NCBI RefSeq assembly: GCF_026183695.1
Contig: NZ_JAPFRD010000011.1
Coordinates: 186,001 to 250,000 of the forward strand
Source of the DNA: Alteromonas aquimaris
GTDB lineage: Bacteria > Pseudomonadota > Gammaproteobacteria > Enterobacterales > Alteromonadaceae
Direction of reading: 5' to 3'
DNA length: 64,000 nucleotides
Made by a program: the position numbers and the translations under genes
Shown here: in pieces, positions 1 through 9,364 of the stretch
How the letters are laid out: each line of letters starts with the position of its first letter
How positions within the stretch are numbered: the first letter of the stretch is position 1
The notes under the pieces: model-generated
Database searches by the model: none
What the model was told of the DNA's origin: nothing
Seen by the model: the letters and a program-made list of their open reading frames with translations, nothing else

Positions 1-541
1 GCCAATGACTGGGCGACGTCTGGAATTTTTGGGTCACCAGGAAAAAGTAAATAGCGTTGACATCTCACCCAACGGGAAATTTGCCTTAAGTGGCGGCAAT
101 GATTATGTGGCCTATCTGTGGAGTACCGAATCGGGACAAATCATTCATACCTTTACCCATCCTAGTAGAGTAACGTTGGTCGCTATAGATGATGAAGGAC
201 GATACGTGTTTACTGCGGACAGCCAGCAAAAGTCACAGATATGGAACGCGCAAACAGGTGCGCCGGTAAGTAATTTGCAGTATATTGCGCGTCAGAAAAT
301 TTTTACCGATGCTGTATTCTCAAAAGATGGTAAGCGCTTGCTAACGGGAGCCCCCTCTCGTCGTGTCTATGAGTGGGATATCCAAACGGGTGAGCAAATA
401 AATGAATGGAAAGTGGCTCCCCGAGAAAATATGAGCCCTCCCAGCGCTGTTGTGTATGGCGTAGGGTATATCGATGAGAAACACGTGCTCACAGAAAGCA
501 GTAGCGGTTTGGCCGAGTTATGGAGTCGCGAAAATGACTAA
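1..541 (+). CDS. WD40 repeat protein, C-terminal fragment
   Basis: The reading frame is open to the left edge, so this is the 3' end of a longer gene; the first in-window ATG is at position 5 but the frame is already open before it. The visible 178 residues contain beta-propeller blades with typical features: GHQEKVNSVDISPNGKFALS near the start, then SQIWNAQTG and YEWDIQTGEQINEW, each ending in the W-D/N-x-x-TG pattern. WD40 propellers are protein-interaction scaffolds; the partner here is unknown. The stop codon overlaps the slyX start by 8 bases, which suggests co-transcription and translational coupling. No signal peptide can be judged because the N-terminus is missing. Confidence 0.85.
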   Translation, partial: PMTGRRLEFLGHQEKVNSVDISPNGKFALSGGNDYVAYLWSTESGQIIHTFTHPSRVTLVAIDDEGRYVFTADSQQKSQIWNAQTGAPVSNLQYIARQKIFTDAVFSKDGKRLLTGAPSRRVYEWDIQTGEQINEWKVAPRENMSPPSAVVYGVGYIDEKHVLTESSSGLAELWSREND

Positions 542-773
542 TCCATTGATAGAACAACAATTACATAGTGCAGAGCAGTTTATCGAAGAACTGCAAACGA
601 AAGTGGCTTTTCAGGAGCACACTATCGAATTATTAAACGATGCGTTGGCCAGTCAACAGCATCAGCTAGATAAACTGCAATACCAAATGAAACAAGTATT
701 ACAAAAAGTCAAAGCGATAGAGCCATCCAATATTGCCAAGCCATCTGAAGAAACGCCCCCTCCCCATTATTAG
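534..773 (+). CDS. slyX: SlyX family protein
   Basis: A 79-residue hydrophilic protein that is almost entirely helix and coiled coil, with the family pattern of an N-terminal heptad region (IEQQLHSAEQFIEELQTKVA, then FQEHTIELLNDALASQQHQL) and a proline-rich tail ending in PPPHY, which is typical of SlyX. The start at 534 gives the expected length; an upstream in-frame start at 474 would add unrelated residues that overlap the WD40 gene. The cellular role of SlyX is not established. Its position near yheV, yheS, yheT and yheU matches the slyX/slyD/yhe neighbourhood of enteric genomes. Confidence 0.93.
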   Translation: MTNPLIEQQLHSAEQFIEELQTKVAFQEHTIELLNDALASQQHQLDKLQYQMKQVLQKVKAIEPSNIAKPSEETPPPHY

Positions 774-1089
774 CGCGCGAGAGTAAGTGGGCACGATTGC
801 CTCATCTCACTTCGTAAATTTCAGGTGGAGAAGAGTAGGTTCCTCTTCCCCACCTGAACTGACATAAATTCACCCCTTTGTATTCCTATTAATACCAAAC
901 ATTAATGCGAATAGGTATAAGCTTTACTTTACATCATTTGAAACGCTGAAGATAAATGTACACGGGTGGTCTGTGTAGGTGTTTTATTAAAAAACTTGAT
1001 TCCACAGCGCAAATTTGTTTAATTTGTAAGCAGGTCGAAGCCCGTTCACAATTTGGATAGTGGGTTAATAAGAAAAAGGGGTAATAAAT
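774..1089. other. Intergenic region with strong inverted repeat and TAATACCA motif
   Basis: No gene is seen in these 316 bases. Positions 820-858 form a long hairpin with two 16-base arms, one mismatch and a loop of about 7 bases. It lacks a clear T-run on either side, so it is only a possible slyX terminator. Positions 890-897 read TAATACCA, matching the ends of the MITE-like repeats near 45.7 and 52.6 kb. Positions 911-924 carry a 14-base sequence that occurs again, identically, at 12467-12480. Confidence 0.6.
820..858. repeat. Long inverted repeat (hairpin)
   Basis: The left arm (820-835, containing CAGGTGG then AGAAGAG) pairs with the right arm (843-858, containing CTCTTC and CCACCTG), with one internal mismatch. 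No T-tract follows on the plus strand; on the minus strand only a short TTT follows. It may act as a terminator or RNA-stabilising structure downstream of slyX. Confidence 0.55.
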
Positions 1090-1545
1090 ATGGGTAGGTT
1101 TTGGTTAATTCTTGCAGGCTGTGCCAGCTTTTTCGCATCTTTACTGCATGTGGCCATCATTTTCCGAGGTGCTGACTGGTACCGCACCTTCGGTGCGGGC
1201 GAACAGATGGCTCGATTGGCAGAATCAGGTAGTTTATATCCTGTTATCGTTACCGGTGTTATTGCGCTGGGATTATTCATCGGGGCTTTGTATGCGTTCT
1301 CCGCGGCAAATCTTTTGACCAGATTACCCCTTCAAAAAGCTGTTCTTTACCTTCTTACCGGGGTTTTTTTAGTACGGGGTGCAATCGGGCTGGTATTTGT
1401 TGTATCACCAAATTTTTATCTACCCGCGGCCAATCCCCCGTTGTTCTGGTTAATTAGTTCTGCAGTATGCATTATGCTGGGTACCAGCTATTTGCTTGGC
1501 ACCCGGTGGCACAACCGAGACACCCGTGCGCATCAATTTGCCTGA
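1090..1545 (+). CDS. Four-helix integral membrane protein, unknown function
   Basis: This 151-residue protein has four strongly hydrophobic segments at about residues 5-25, 50-72, 82-105 and 117-138, separated by short polar loops. The N-terminal part (LHVAIIFRGADWYRTFGAGE) resembles small uncharacterised inner-membrane proteins common in Gammaproteobacteria, but I do not recognise a named family with certainty. The start at 1090 is preceded by a purine-rich AAGAAAAAGGGG stretch that can serve as a ribosome site. It runs convergently into the M24 peptidase gene, overlapping its 3' end by 13 bases. No catalytic motif is visible. Confidence 0.8.
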   Translation: MGRFWLILAGCASFFASLLHVAIIFRGADWYRTFGAGEQMARLAESGSLYPVIVTGVIALGLFIGALYAFSAANLLTRLPLQKAVLYLLTGVFLVRGAIGLVFVVSPNFYLPAANPPLFWLISSAVCIMLGTSYLLGTRWHNRDTRAHQFA

Positions 1546-2858
1546 GAGCGAATTTCGATCAATTTAGTCTGTCTGCTATCAAAATAGTGAACCTGCTGTC
1601 CGTCAAAATACGCATCTTCTTCTAACATGATGCGTATTTCTTTGTTCCATTCTTTTGCATCATAAGCGTTATTTAATTCAATGGAGTAAGCAGTATTCGC
1701 ATGCAGAGGATAATCGCCATCGCCGGGTACCCCATCCTGTTGATCCCACATGCCTAAGGTGGTGCCAGCGGCATGCCCATGGTAGCCCAGAGGGTGGGTG
1801 TAAATAGTGGGTTTTAATCCCGCTTTTCTAGCAGCCTGTAGACTTTCTTTTAACACTTCATTGCCCGTTTTGCCTACTGCAAACCTGACGGTAAAAATAT
1901 CCTGTAACTGGTTACCCTTCGCCAGTGCCTCATGCAAAAAATCCGGAGCGGTTTTTTCGTGTGGCCTCAATACATAGGCATGCTGTTGGGTATCGGTATG
2001 TAAGCGTAAGTAGCTTATTCCAAAGTCGACATGTAGTAAGTCGCCGTGTTGAATCACTTTAGCCGATGCATCAGTAAAAGTATTTTCATGGTCAAACTGC
2101 GCTGCACTTCGGCGTTGGATGGAAACGGAGGGATGAAACCAGGTGTCTAACCTTAAGGACACCACCTTTTCGCGAAACCACCAGACTAAATCCTCAGTAG
2201 TGGTTTCGCCCGGGGTAATGGTTTTACTGGAAAACCCTTCGGCAATGATTGCGTGGGCTATTTTCCCCATGGTTTTCATGAGTTCGATTTCTTCAGGTAA
2301 ACGCTGTTCCAGCCAAGCCACCGCTACCGCCTCTGCAGACACTAAGCGTTTTTGATATTGCGGTTTTAATGCCGCAATTAAGCGTGCTTTTTCACTGGCT
2401 ACCAAGCCGTCGGCATGCGCCCAGTTTGCGGATTGATTGATTCCAATCCGTTGAGGATTATGTTTTTCTATAAACTCTGCAAGTGCCCGCCACTGGTCGG
2501 GTTGTGCATCTTTGTTCCATGCGCGCTTGAACAGCTTGCCCACGGGGTAAGGCGCAATGGCGTGGGTTAAAACGGTATTCTCATCTGTCAACGTCACCAC
2601 CAACATGGTCGTACGACGAGCCGATAGCCACGTTGCAGGAAGTAAAGTCTTTAAAACAGGATCCTCATTGTATTCACTACTAATCAGCAGCCACATGTCG
2701 ATGTCAGCGTCCTTCATTGCCTGCGGTAGTATTTGATGGACGCGTTTATGTGTAAGTGAATCAACAATTTCTGCTCTTTGCTTGAGTGGCAATATTTCTT
2801 CAAAAGGGGAAGCTACGGCATTAATACTAAGTAATAACAATAAGACGAAAGGGCGCAT
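1533..2858 (-). CDS. Secreted M24-family metallopeptidase (Xaa-Pro aminopeptidase-like)
   Basis: A 441-residue protein with an N-terminal signal peptide (MRPFVLLLLLSINAVASP) followed by a creatinase-like N-terminal domain and an M24 'pita-bread' domain from about residue 190. The five expected metal ligands are visible: Asp in HVDFGIS, Asp in LHTDTQQHAYVL, His in the THPLGYHGHA stretch, Glu in YSIELNN and Glu in IMLEEDAYFD. M24 enzymes remove N-terminal residues, often before proline. The signal peptide places it in the periplasm or outside the cell, probably for peptide scavenging. It overlaps the 3' end of the convergent membrane protein gene. The exact substrate cannot be read from the sequence. 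Confidence 0.9.
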   Translation of the reverse strand: MRPFVLLLLLSINAVASPFEEILPLKQRAEIVDSLTHKRVHQILPQAMKDADIDMWLLISSEYNEDPVLKTLLPATWLSARRTTMLVVTLTDENTVLTHAIAPYPVGKLFKRAWNKDAQPDQWRALAEFIEKHNPQRIGINQSANWAHADGLVASEKARLIAALKPQYQKRLVSAEAVAVAWLEQRLPEEIELMKTMGKIAHAIIAEGFSSKTITPGETTTEDLVWWFREKVVSLRLDTWFHPSVSIQRRSAAQFDHENTFTDASAKVIQHGDLLHVDFGISYLRLHTDTQQHAYVLRPHEKTAPDFLHEALAKGNQLQDIFTVRFAVGKTGNEVLKESLQAARKAGLKPTIYTHPLGYHGHAAGTTLGMWDQQDGVPGDGDYPLHANTAYSIELNNAYDAKEWNKEIRIMLEEDAYFDGQQVHYFDSRQTKLIEIRSQAN

Positions 2859-2910
2859 TTAAAGGGTCCGGTTTATGAGCAGAAACGCTACTATAAGTAA
2901 AAAGCACATA

Positions 2911-2938
2911 AAAAAAAAGCGTCACCGGGACGCTTTTT
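2911..2938 (-). terminator. Rho-independent terminator of katG
   Basis: On the minus strand an AGCGTC...GACGCT stem with a short CCGGT-type loop is followed by an unbroken run of T residues (the A-run at 2911-2918 on the plus strand). It lies 16 bases past the katG stop codon. Confidence 0.88.
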
Positions 2939-2953
2939 ACATGGGCATTAAGA

Positions 2954-5173
2954 CTAAAACCTGTCTAAATTCATTACTTTGTGCCACGCCTTAACAAAGT
3001 GATCGACAAACATTTGATCTGCGTCATTTGAGGCATAAACTTCTGCCACTGCCCGAAGTTCCGCATTGGCGCCAAAGACGAGGTCGACCGGTGTGGCCGT
3101 CCACTTGTTTTTCCCACTTTTGCGGTCGACCCCTTGATATAATCCTTCATTGTCGTCCATCTTCTCCCACTTCGTATCCATACTTAACAGATTAACAAAA
3201 AAGTCGTTATTCAATGTACCCGGTTTATTCGTCAAGATACCGTGCTGGGCACCATTCGCATTTGCATCTAACGCTCGCATTCCACCAATGAGGACGGTCA
3301 TTTCGGGTACTGTCAAGCTTAGCTGGTCCGCTTTATCTACCATCATTTCTAAAACCGGACGATAACTATTGGCTTCATTGTAATAGTTTCTGAATGCATC
3401 GGCAGTGGGCTCAAGTAACGCAAAGGATTCAACATCGGTTTGTGTTTGTGTTGCATCAGCTCGACCCGCCTCGAAAGGCACCGCTACGGGGTGACCCGCA
3501 TCTTGCGCAGCCTTCTCAATAGCCGCAGCCCCGCCAAGGATAATCAAATCTGCCATAGAGACCTGTTTCTGCTGTGAATTTTTATTAAAATCAGTCTGAA
3601 TTTTGGTCAGCGTGGATAACACTCTCTTAAGCTCATCAGGGTTGTTAACTTCCCAACTATTTTGCGGTGCAAGGCGCAACCGTCCACCATTAGCGCCCCC
3701 ACGCATATCCGTGACACGATGACTTGAAGCAGCAGCCCACGCCGTTCTGACCAGCTCAGAAACCGTCAGTTTACTGTCCAGAATCTGCTGCTTAAGTGAC
3801 GCAATATCCTCGTCGCTAACCTGCTCGTAACCGACAGTTGGAACCGGGTCTTGCCAAATTAGTTCTTCCTGTGGAATGCCCTTACCTAGATAACGTGTCG
3901 TGGGTCCCATATCGCGGTGGGTGAGTTTGTACCACGCTTTACCGAATGCCTTTTTATACTCATCGGGATTTTTGAGAAAACGCTCAGCAATTTTTCTATA
4001 TTCAGGGTCGAATTTCAGCGCCAGGTCTGCGGTCGTCATTACCGGAGGATTTTTCTTTCCGTTTACGTGTGCGTCGGGCACCGCGTTGTGCAGGGACTTA
4101 TCTTTAGGATGCCAGACAATACCGCCGGCAGGGCTTTTTGTCTGTTCCCATTCAAGATTAAGTAAATTAGACAAGTACAAAGAGGACCATTTGGTTGGAG
4201 TTTGGGTCCAAGCCCCTTCTATTCCGCTTGTTGTGGTATCTTCTGAATGACCCTTGCCACATTTATTTATCCATCCCTGCCCCTGTTTTTCCAAACCTGC
4301 GGCAGCCGGTTCTTTACCTACACAGTCCGGTTTTCTGGCTCCATGCATTTTACCGAATGTATGGCCACCGGCGATTAACGCAACCGTTTCTTCATCATTC
4401 ATGGCCATACGACTAAACGCTGTTCGAATATTTTTTGCCGAACCCATCGGATCAGGCTTACCCATTGGGCCTTCGGGGTTAACATAGATCAGCCCCATGT
4501 GAGTTGCCCCTAACGGACGAATCAATTCGCCGTCTTTATTCATGCGATCACTGGCAAGCATTTCAACTTCTGGCCCCCAATAAACAAAATCTGGCTCCCA
4601 ATCATCAGCGCGGCCGTAAGCAAAGCCGTAGATTTCAAAACCCATGTTTTTCATACCAATTGTTCCAGCCAGCACCATCAGGTCACTCCAGGATAATGCT
4701 CTGCCATACTTTTGTTTAATCGGCCATAGCAACCGACGAGCCTTATCCAGGTTACCGTTATCGGGCCAACTATTCAGAGGGTCAAAACGCATTTGACCCC
4801 CGCTAGCGCCACCTCGACCGTCTACGGTGCGATAGGTGCCGGCACTATGCCAGCTTAAACGAATAAACAGAGGGCCATAGTTACCAAAATCTGCTGGCCA
4901 CCAATCCTTCGACGATGTTAAGAGCTCATTCACATCCTTTTCTACTGCCTCAATATCCAGCTTTTTAAATTCTTCTGCATAACGGAATTCAGCACCATAC
5001 GGATTGGAGCGGGTTTCATGGTCCCTTAATGGCGACAAGTCCAGTTGATCCGGCCACCAGAATTGGTTGGATACCGGTGAAGAAAGTTCACTAATGATAC
5101 GATCATCAGCTGCGAGCGGTGTTGCCACGAGTAACGCACATAATGTCGCGACCTTTGTTTTACGCATTAGCAT
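2954..5173 (-). CDS. katG: Catalase-peroxidase KatG with signal peptide
   Basis: A 739-residue bifunctional heme catalase-peroxidase, which breaks down hydrogen peroxide and oxidises organic donors. The two-domain duplication is intact. The distal site [11 protein letters not shown] supplies Arg, Trp and His; the proximal heme ligand is the His in [13 protein letters not shown]. The residues of the Met-Tyr-Trp adduct needed for catalase activity are present: Trp in the distal motif, Tyr in LIYVNPEGP and Met in FSRMAMND. Unlike typical cytoplasmic KatG it starts with a Sec-type signal ([19 protein letters not shown], then LAADD), so it is probably periplasmic, like plasmid-borne KatP of E. coli. 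AGG precedes the 5173 ATG at proper spacing; the next ATG is at 5167. Confidence 0.97.
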   Translation of the reverse strand: MLMRKTKVATLCALLVATPLAADDRIISELSSPVSNQFWWPDQLDLSPLRDHETRSNPYGAEFRYAEEFKKLDIEAVEKDVNELLTSSKDWWPADFGNYGPLFIRLSWHSAGTYRTVDGRGGASGGQMRFDPLNSWPDNGNLDKARRLLWPIKQKYGRALSWSDLMVLAGTIGMKNMGFEIYGFAYGRADDWEPDFVYWGPEVEMLASDRMNKDGELIRPLGATHMGLIYVNPEGPMGKPDPMGSAKNIRTAFSRMAMNDEETVALIAGGHTFGKMHGARKPDCVGKEPAAAGLEKQGQGWINKCGKGHSEDTTTSGIEGAWTQTPTKWSSLYLSNLLNLEWEQTKSPAGGIVWHPKDKSLHNAVPDAHVNGKKNPPVMTTADLALKFDPEYRKIAERFLKNPDEYKKAFGKAWYKLTHRDMGPTTRYLGKGIPQEELIWQDPVPTVGYEQVSDEDIASLKQQILDSKLTVSELVRTAWAAASSHRVTDMRGGANGGRLRLAPQNSWEVNNPDELKRVLSTLTKIQTDFNKNSQQKQVSMADLIILGGAAAIEKAAQDAGHPVAVPFEAGRADATQTQTDVESFALLEPTADAFRNYYNEANSYRPVLEMMVDKADQLSLTVPEMTVLIGGMRALDANANGAQHGILTNKPGTLNNDFFVNLLSMDTKWEKMDDNEGLYQGVDRKSGKNKWTATPVDLVFGANAELRAVAEVYASNDADQMFVDHFVKAWHKVMNLDRF

Positions 5174-5413
5174 ATAAACGCCTTATTCGGGAGAGCCACA
5201 AAGTTATCGAAAATATAGGTTACAACTTATTAACTTTCCATTTACCGCTAATTCATATAAGCGATTGCTGTGATGAGTTTTTATGATTAGGTTTATCAAA
5301 ACTTATTAGACAGACACCATCACGAAATGAAAAACCTATAAAGTTCAATATTAAGTGAGCGGATGGCACATTCTGTGCGTATATGTAATCGAGCTAACAA
5401 ATGGAGATGAACA

Positions 5414-5728
5414 ATGACCAAATTTCATAAATTTTTAGCCATTACCAGTATGGCTTTGGCCTTAGGCGCATGTGACGTGGATAAGACAGAAGATGGCGAA
5501 CTGCCTGACGTAGATGCTGATGCAGGTGAGCTACCTGAATATGAGGTCAAAAAAACCGATGAAGGCGAACTTCCCGATGTCGATGTAGAGGGAGGCGAAA
5601 TGCCCGAATATGACGTCGATGTGGCAGACGTAGATGTAGGTACTACTACGAAGGAAGTAGAGGTGCCCACCGTTGATGTCACCATGCCAGACGAGGACGA
5701 AGAAGACGAAGAAGACAAGGATAGATAA
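5414..5728 (+). CDS. Highly acidic repeat lipoprotein
   Basis: This 104-residue protein has a lipoprotein signal with lipobox ALGAC, Cys at residue 20. The mature part is dominated by Asp, Glu and Val and contains repeats of about 14-20 residues: GELPDVDA, GELPEYEV, GELPDVDV, GEMPEYDV, then DVDV and EVEVPTVDVT. It ends in a run of Asp/Glu (DEDEEDEEDKDR). A good ribosome site (GGAGATG) precedes the ATG. I recognise no family. The negative charge suggests cation binding or an extended surface structure, but that is inference. It is divergent from katG and is followed by its own terminator, so it is likely a single-gene transcript. Confidence 0.85.
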   Translation: MTKFHKFLAITSMALALGACDVDKTEDGELPDVDADAGELPEYEVKKTDEGELPDVDVEGGEMPEYDVDVADVDVGTTTKEVEVPTVDVTMPDEDEEDEEDKDR

Positions 5729-5752
5729 TTTCCTTTTCATCACCAGCAGATT

Positions 5753-5798
5753 AAGGAGCCAGCTGTAAGCTGGTTCCTTCAGCTTTTCATTTTTCGTT
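5753..5798 (+). terminator. Terminator after acidic lipoprotein gene
   Basis: An AAGGAGCCAGC / GCTGGTTCCTT stem (11 bp, one G-T pair) with a TGTAA loop is followed by a T-rich stretch (CTTTTCATTTTTCG). It begins 24 bases after the stop codon. Confidence 0.8.
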
Positions 5799-5914
5799 AT
5801 GTGTAATGTTTGCCCATCGAATAAAAAATGTTCGCGGTACTACTTCTGCAAAAAACTTCTTTGCCTAATAATAGATTAAGGTAAAATTAATTATCCGATA
5901 GTAACGCCGGAGGC

Positions 5915-7072
5915 TTACTTATTATCGCTTTCCGCATTTTCTGTTTCAGATGGCTCCAATTCGTCGGTTTTGGGCTGTTCCAATTCCACGCTATTTTCCA
6001 GGTCGCCTTGCATCGCACGAATAAACGCGTTTTTCAAAATACCCAGAATGGAAGGGATAATAGCGGTATCTGGCTCTTCAATAGACCCTTCTATGGGGAT
6101 GCGGGTAGCAATTTGATCTTCAGACTGATTCTCGAATATTTCAGTAACAAAAGCAGAGAGCATTTCTGTTAACCCTTCGAAAAAACCATCCCCATCTTCT
6201 TCAATATCCCCTTTCCACGAAAAGACTTCCACGTTATGCAATACTGGCTTGGCGTAGCCCGATATTTTGCCATTGTCACTAGCCAACTCCAAGGCCAAAT
6301 CAAGTGAGCCGGCCTCTAAGTCGAATGGCGCATAGGTATCGAGGAAATTTTTGAAATTGACGAGCGCCACTCCTTCAGCTTGTGCATCAATATCAAAGGT
6401 GGGATTTTTAGTGGAGGGATCTAAAGAAGCGTGGAACTTCAAGGTACCAGCGTCTTCAGTTTGACCTTGGGCTTGTACACGAGCGACTAGATCTCTGGAG
6501 AGATCTCTGCTGTTGACAAGGTTTTGTGCGATTAAATCAATATCGTGCAAAGAGAGGTGGACTTCAGGTTCAACATCAGTGTTGTGAAAGCCAATCTTAC
6601 CTTTATGAATACGTAGCTGATCTATTTTAAGTGGAAATAGTTGATCAGCCAGCACCAGCCACTTTTCATCCTTACCTGATTGGGCCTTGGTTTTGTCTTT
6701 GCTATCAACAAAATTTAGCTCGGGTTGGTAAAGATTTATCGACCCAACAAATGCACCATCTAACAGAGCCGACCACAGTAAACTAAACTCGACTTCATTC
6801 GCTTTGATAAACGGTTCTTTAACTTTTCCGTTGCGCTTGACCAACACAATATCTTCGAAGCTGTAAGCTCCTCGCCACAGCATGATATCGACATCACCTA
6901 CCCGACCTACAAATTCCTGAGGGGTTTCGTTGCCAGCAAATCCTTCCGGTTCCGACAGCATTCTGTTGACATACCACTCAACCGCGTAAGGCAGTGCTAA
7001 ACGCAACGCAATTATGATCCCCAGAAAGATGAGAACCCCCGTGATCCAGCGAGAATACGTTTTTGATTGCAT
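5915..7072 (-). CDS. DUF748 / AsmA-like domain protein
   Basis: A 385-residue protein with a single N-terminal membrane anchor (about residues 9-30: WITGVLIFLGIIIALRLALP) and a large periplasmic part. It has the character of DUF748 and AsmA-like proteins: alternating beta segments, phrases such as LLWSALLDGAFVGSINLYQP and PLKIDQLRIHKGKIGFHN, and an acidic C-terminal tail (ELEPSETENAESDNK). Proteins of the wider AsmA group are bridge-like or envelope-homeostasis factors; no specific function is known for this one. It lies 73 bases downstream of yheV on the same strand and may be co-transcribed with it. Confidence 0.78.
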   Translation of the reverse strand: MQSKTYSRWITGVLIFLGIIIALRLALPYAVEWYVNRMLSEPEGFAGNETPQEFVGRVGDVDIMLWRGAYSFEDIVLVKRNGKVKEPFIKANEVEFSLLWSALLDGAFVGSINLYQPELNFVDSKDKTKAQSGKDEKWLVLADQLFPLKIDQLRIHKGKIGFHNTDVEPEVHLSLHDIDLIAQNLVNSRDLSRDLVARVQAQGQTEDAGTLKFHASLDPSTKNPTFDIDAQAEGVALVNFKNFLDTYAPFDLEAGSLDLALELASDNGKISGYAKPVLHNVEVFSWKGDIEEDGDGFFEGLTEMLSAFVTEIFENQSEDQIATRIPIEGSIEEPDTAIIPSILGILKNAFIRAMQGDLENSVELEQPKTDELEPSETENAESDNK

Positions 7073-7145
7073 CGAAGCGACCCTGCTTTAATCCATTACC
7101 GTTCAAACGGCAAACTAGGACAGAACGATCATAAATAAAGCAGAG

Positions 7146-7349
7146 TTAAGGTTTAAAAACACCGATTACACTGTGCTTGGATTTTGCTGCATGCTGCACA
7201 TTTTCTTCGGTCTGGCTTTCACTATATCCACAGGCTACGCATTCAAGTTTTTCAACATTATGTTCCATATATAACATAACAGTATCGGCGGCCTTGCACT
7301 GAGGGCACGTTGCACCAGCGATGAAACGCTTGCGTTTTTTCGTCGTCAT
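7146..7349 (-). CDS. yheV: YheV family zinc-ribbon protein
   Basis: A 67-residue protein carrying a zinc ribbon: CPQC near residue 14 and CVAC near residue 37, matching the small YheV family. I chose the ATG at 7349 because AAAGGA lies five bases upstream and the resulting protein begins with MTTKKRKRFIAGATCPQCKA, the family N-terminus. A longer frame from 7391 lacks support. Its function is unknown; metal binding is expected from the four cysteines. It is divergent from yheS, the same pairing of neighbours as in enteric genomes. Confidence 0.92.
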   Translation of the reverse strand: MTTKKRKRFIAGATCPQCKAADTVMLYMEHNVEKLECVACGYSESQTEENVQHAAKSKHSVIGVFKP

Positions 7350-7420
7350 TGTGTTCCTTTCATTATTAGGATGACGCTGATTATACCGCAATTAAGCCAT
7401 TAATAATTCCTCAAACATTC

Positions 7421-7429
7421 TGGTATGAT
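7421..7429 (+). promoter_or_regulatory. Possible extended -10 promoter for yheS
   Basis: TGGTATGAT is an extended -10 element (TG-n-TATGAT) lying 31 bases before the yheS start and followed by a GC-rich stretch. No good -35 hexamer is visible at the usual spacing. This is a prediction from motif only. Confidence 0.4.
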
Positions 7430-7459
7430 ACGCGCCGAAATTGGGGAGACGGATATTAC

Positions 7460-9364
7460 ATGATTAAATTGTCAAACATGACGTTGATGCGGGGCAACAA
7501 GGTGCTGCTGGATGAAGTGTCAGCGCAAATTAATCCGGGTCAAAAAGTCGCGTTAATCGGTGCAAATGGTTGTGGAAAATCCAGTTTGTTTGCGCTTCTG
7601 CGTCACGAACTGAGTGCGGAAACCGGCGAATGTAACCTTCCCATTCAGTGGCGCATTGTTAGCGTCGCGCAGGAAACGCCTGCTACCGAACGACGGGCAA
7701 TTGATTATGTTATTGATGGTGATACCCACCTGCGCTCGTTGCAAGCGGATCTGGTTAAAGCTGAACAAAGCCATGATGGCGAAGCCATAGGTAAGTTGCA
7801 TGGCCAGTTAGAGCATTCAGGCGCCTATACCGTAGAGGCGCGAGCCGCCACTATACTAGCTGGGCTGGGATTTTCGCAAGCACAACTAGTGCATCCAGTC
7901 AGCGCATTTTCAGGAGGATGGCGAATGCGGCTGAACTTGGCGCAGGCATTACTATGTCCTTCTGATTTGTTGCTGTTGGATGAGCCTACCAACCATTTGG
8001 ATCTGGATGCCGTCATCTGGCTGGAAAAATGGCTTCAACGTTATGAAGGAACGTTAATTCTCATATCCCACGACAAGGCGTTTATTGATAGTGCGGTGTC
8101 CAGCATTATCAGCATTGAACACAAAAAGCTGGTGGCGTATACCGGTAATTACTCCAGCTACGAAAAACAGCGTGCCGAGCGCGCGCGCTTGCAAACTATT
8201 GAGTACGAAAAACAACAGGCGAAACGAGCGCATTTGGAATCTTTTATCAATCGATTTAAAGCAAAGGCGAGTAAAGCGAAACAGGCGCAAAGTCGAATCA
8301 AACAGTTGCAAAAAATGGAAGATTTGCTGCCTGCTCATGCCCAGAGCCAGTTTAACTTCTCATTCGCCGAACCCTCGGCGCTGCCCAATCCGCTGGTGCA
8401 AATGAGCGATATCAAGCTGGGATATGGTGAAACGACCATTCTTAAACAAGTTAAGCTTAACTTGGTACCCGGGAGTCGTATTGGTTTGTTAGGGCGCAAT
8501 GGTCAGGGCAAGTCTACGTTGATCAAATTATTAGCGGGCGTATTGACACCACAGCATGGTAATTTCACCACTGCACAAGGATTGAACGTAGGTTACTTTG
8601 CCCAGCATCAGTTAGAAACCCTCGACCCTAAAGCAAGCGCGTTATTGCATATTCAGCGTCTGGACGAAAAAGCGACTGAACAATCGATGCGTGATTATCT
8701 GGGTGGGTTCGGTTTTCATGGTGACGAAGCGACCTCGCCGGTGGCGCCTATGTCAGGCGGTGAGAAAGCGCGATTGGTGTTAGCCATGATAGTTTATCAA
8801 AAGCCTAATCTACTATTGCTGGATGAACCCACCAACCATTTAGATCTGGAAATGCGCCATGCGTTGAATATCGCTTTACAAGCCTACGAAGGGGCCATGG
8901 TATTGGTTTCGCACGATCGCTTTCTGCTCGGTTCAGTGTGCGAATCGTTTTATTTGGTTAATGAAGGCGAAGTTAATCCGTTTGATGGCGACTTAGAGGA
9001 CTACAAAAACTGGATACTCGCTCAGGTTAAAGCTGTGCAGCAGCCAGTTGACGCAGAGGCTAAGGTAGATCGCAAGGCTGAAAAGCGCAAGCAGGCGGAA
9101 CTTCGTCAACAAGCAGCGCCATTTAAAAAGGCACTAGAAAAGTATGAGAAGCAGATGGCGAACGCTACTGATGAATTGTCAAAGATTGAAGAGCAATTAG
9201 CCCAACCGGATATTTACGATGACAGGAATAAAGCCACATTGCTTGAGCTACTCACCCGTCAAACACATTTAAAAACGCAGGTAGAAGAGGTGGAATCTCT
9301 ATGGTTGGAAGCGCAAGATGCTATCGAAACCATTATGCAGGAGAAAAAAGCCGATACTGAATAG
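7460..9364 (+). CDS. yheS: ABC-F family ATPase YheS
   Basis: A 634-residue soluble ABC-F protein with two ATP-binding cassettes and no membrane segments. Cassette 1 has Walker A GANGCGKSS, signature SGGWRM and Walker B LLLLDEPTNHLDL. Cassette 2 has Walker A GRNGQGKST, signature SGGEKARL and LLLLDEPTNHLDL. Between them lies the charged interdomain linker (about residues 235-290), and the C-terminus carries a basic coiled-coil extension from about residue 545. ABC-F proteins bind the ribosomal exit site and modulate stalled translation; YheS in E. coli has been linked to relief of specific arrest peptides. It is followed by a separate PEP-CTERM gene rather than directly by yheT. Confidence 0.95.
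   Translation: MIKLSNMTLMRGNKVLLDEVSAQINPGQKVALIGANGCGKSSLFALLRHELSAETGECNLPIQWRIVSVAQETPATERRAIDYVIDGDTHLRSLQADLVKAEQSHDGEAIGKLHGQLEHSGAYTVEARAATILAGLGFSQAQLVHPVSAFSGGWRMRLNLAQALLCPSDLLLLDEPTNHLDLDAVIWLEKWLQRYEGTLILISHDKAFIDSAVSSIISIEHKKLVAYTGNYSSYEKQRAERARLQTIEYEKQQAKRAHLESFINRFKAKASKAKQAQSRIKQLQKMEDLLPAHAQSQFNFSFAEPSALPNPLVQMSDIKLGYGETTILKQVKLNLVPGSRIGLLGRNGQGKSTLIKLLAGVLTPQHGNFTTAQGLNVGYFAQHQLETLDPKASALLHIQRLDEKATEQSMRDYLGGFGFHGDEATSPVAPMSGGEKARLVLAMIVYQKPNLLLLDEPTNHLDLEMRHALNIALQAYEGAMVLVSHDRFLLGSVCESFYLVNEGEVNPFDGDLEDYKNWILAQVKAVQQPVDAEAKVDRKAEKRKQAELRQQAAPFKKALEKYEKQMANATDELSKIEEQLAQPDIYDDRNKATLLELLTRQTHLKTQVEEVESLWLEAQDAIETIMQEKKADTE

Noticed and set aside
3900..4719. Several plus-strand frames opposite katG
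   Set aside because: They overlap a fully conserved KatG reading frame and show no domain or ribosome site; they are antisense shadows.
5425..5718. Ser/Thr-rich minus-strand frame (97 residues) opposite the acidic lipoprotein
   Set aside because: It is the antisense reading of Asp/Glu repeat codons (GAC/GAT/GAA giving Ser and Val), with no ribosome site; the plus strand has a lipobox and a good ribosome site.
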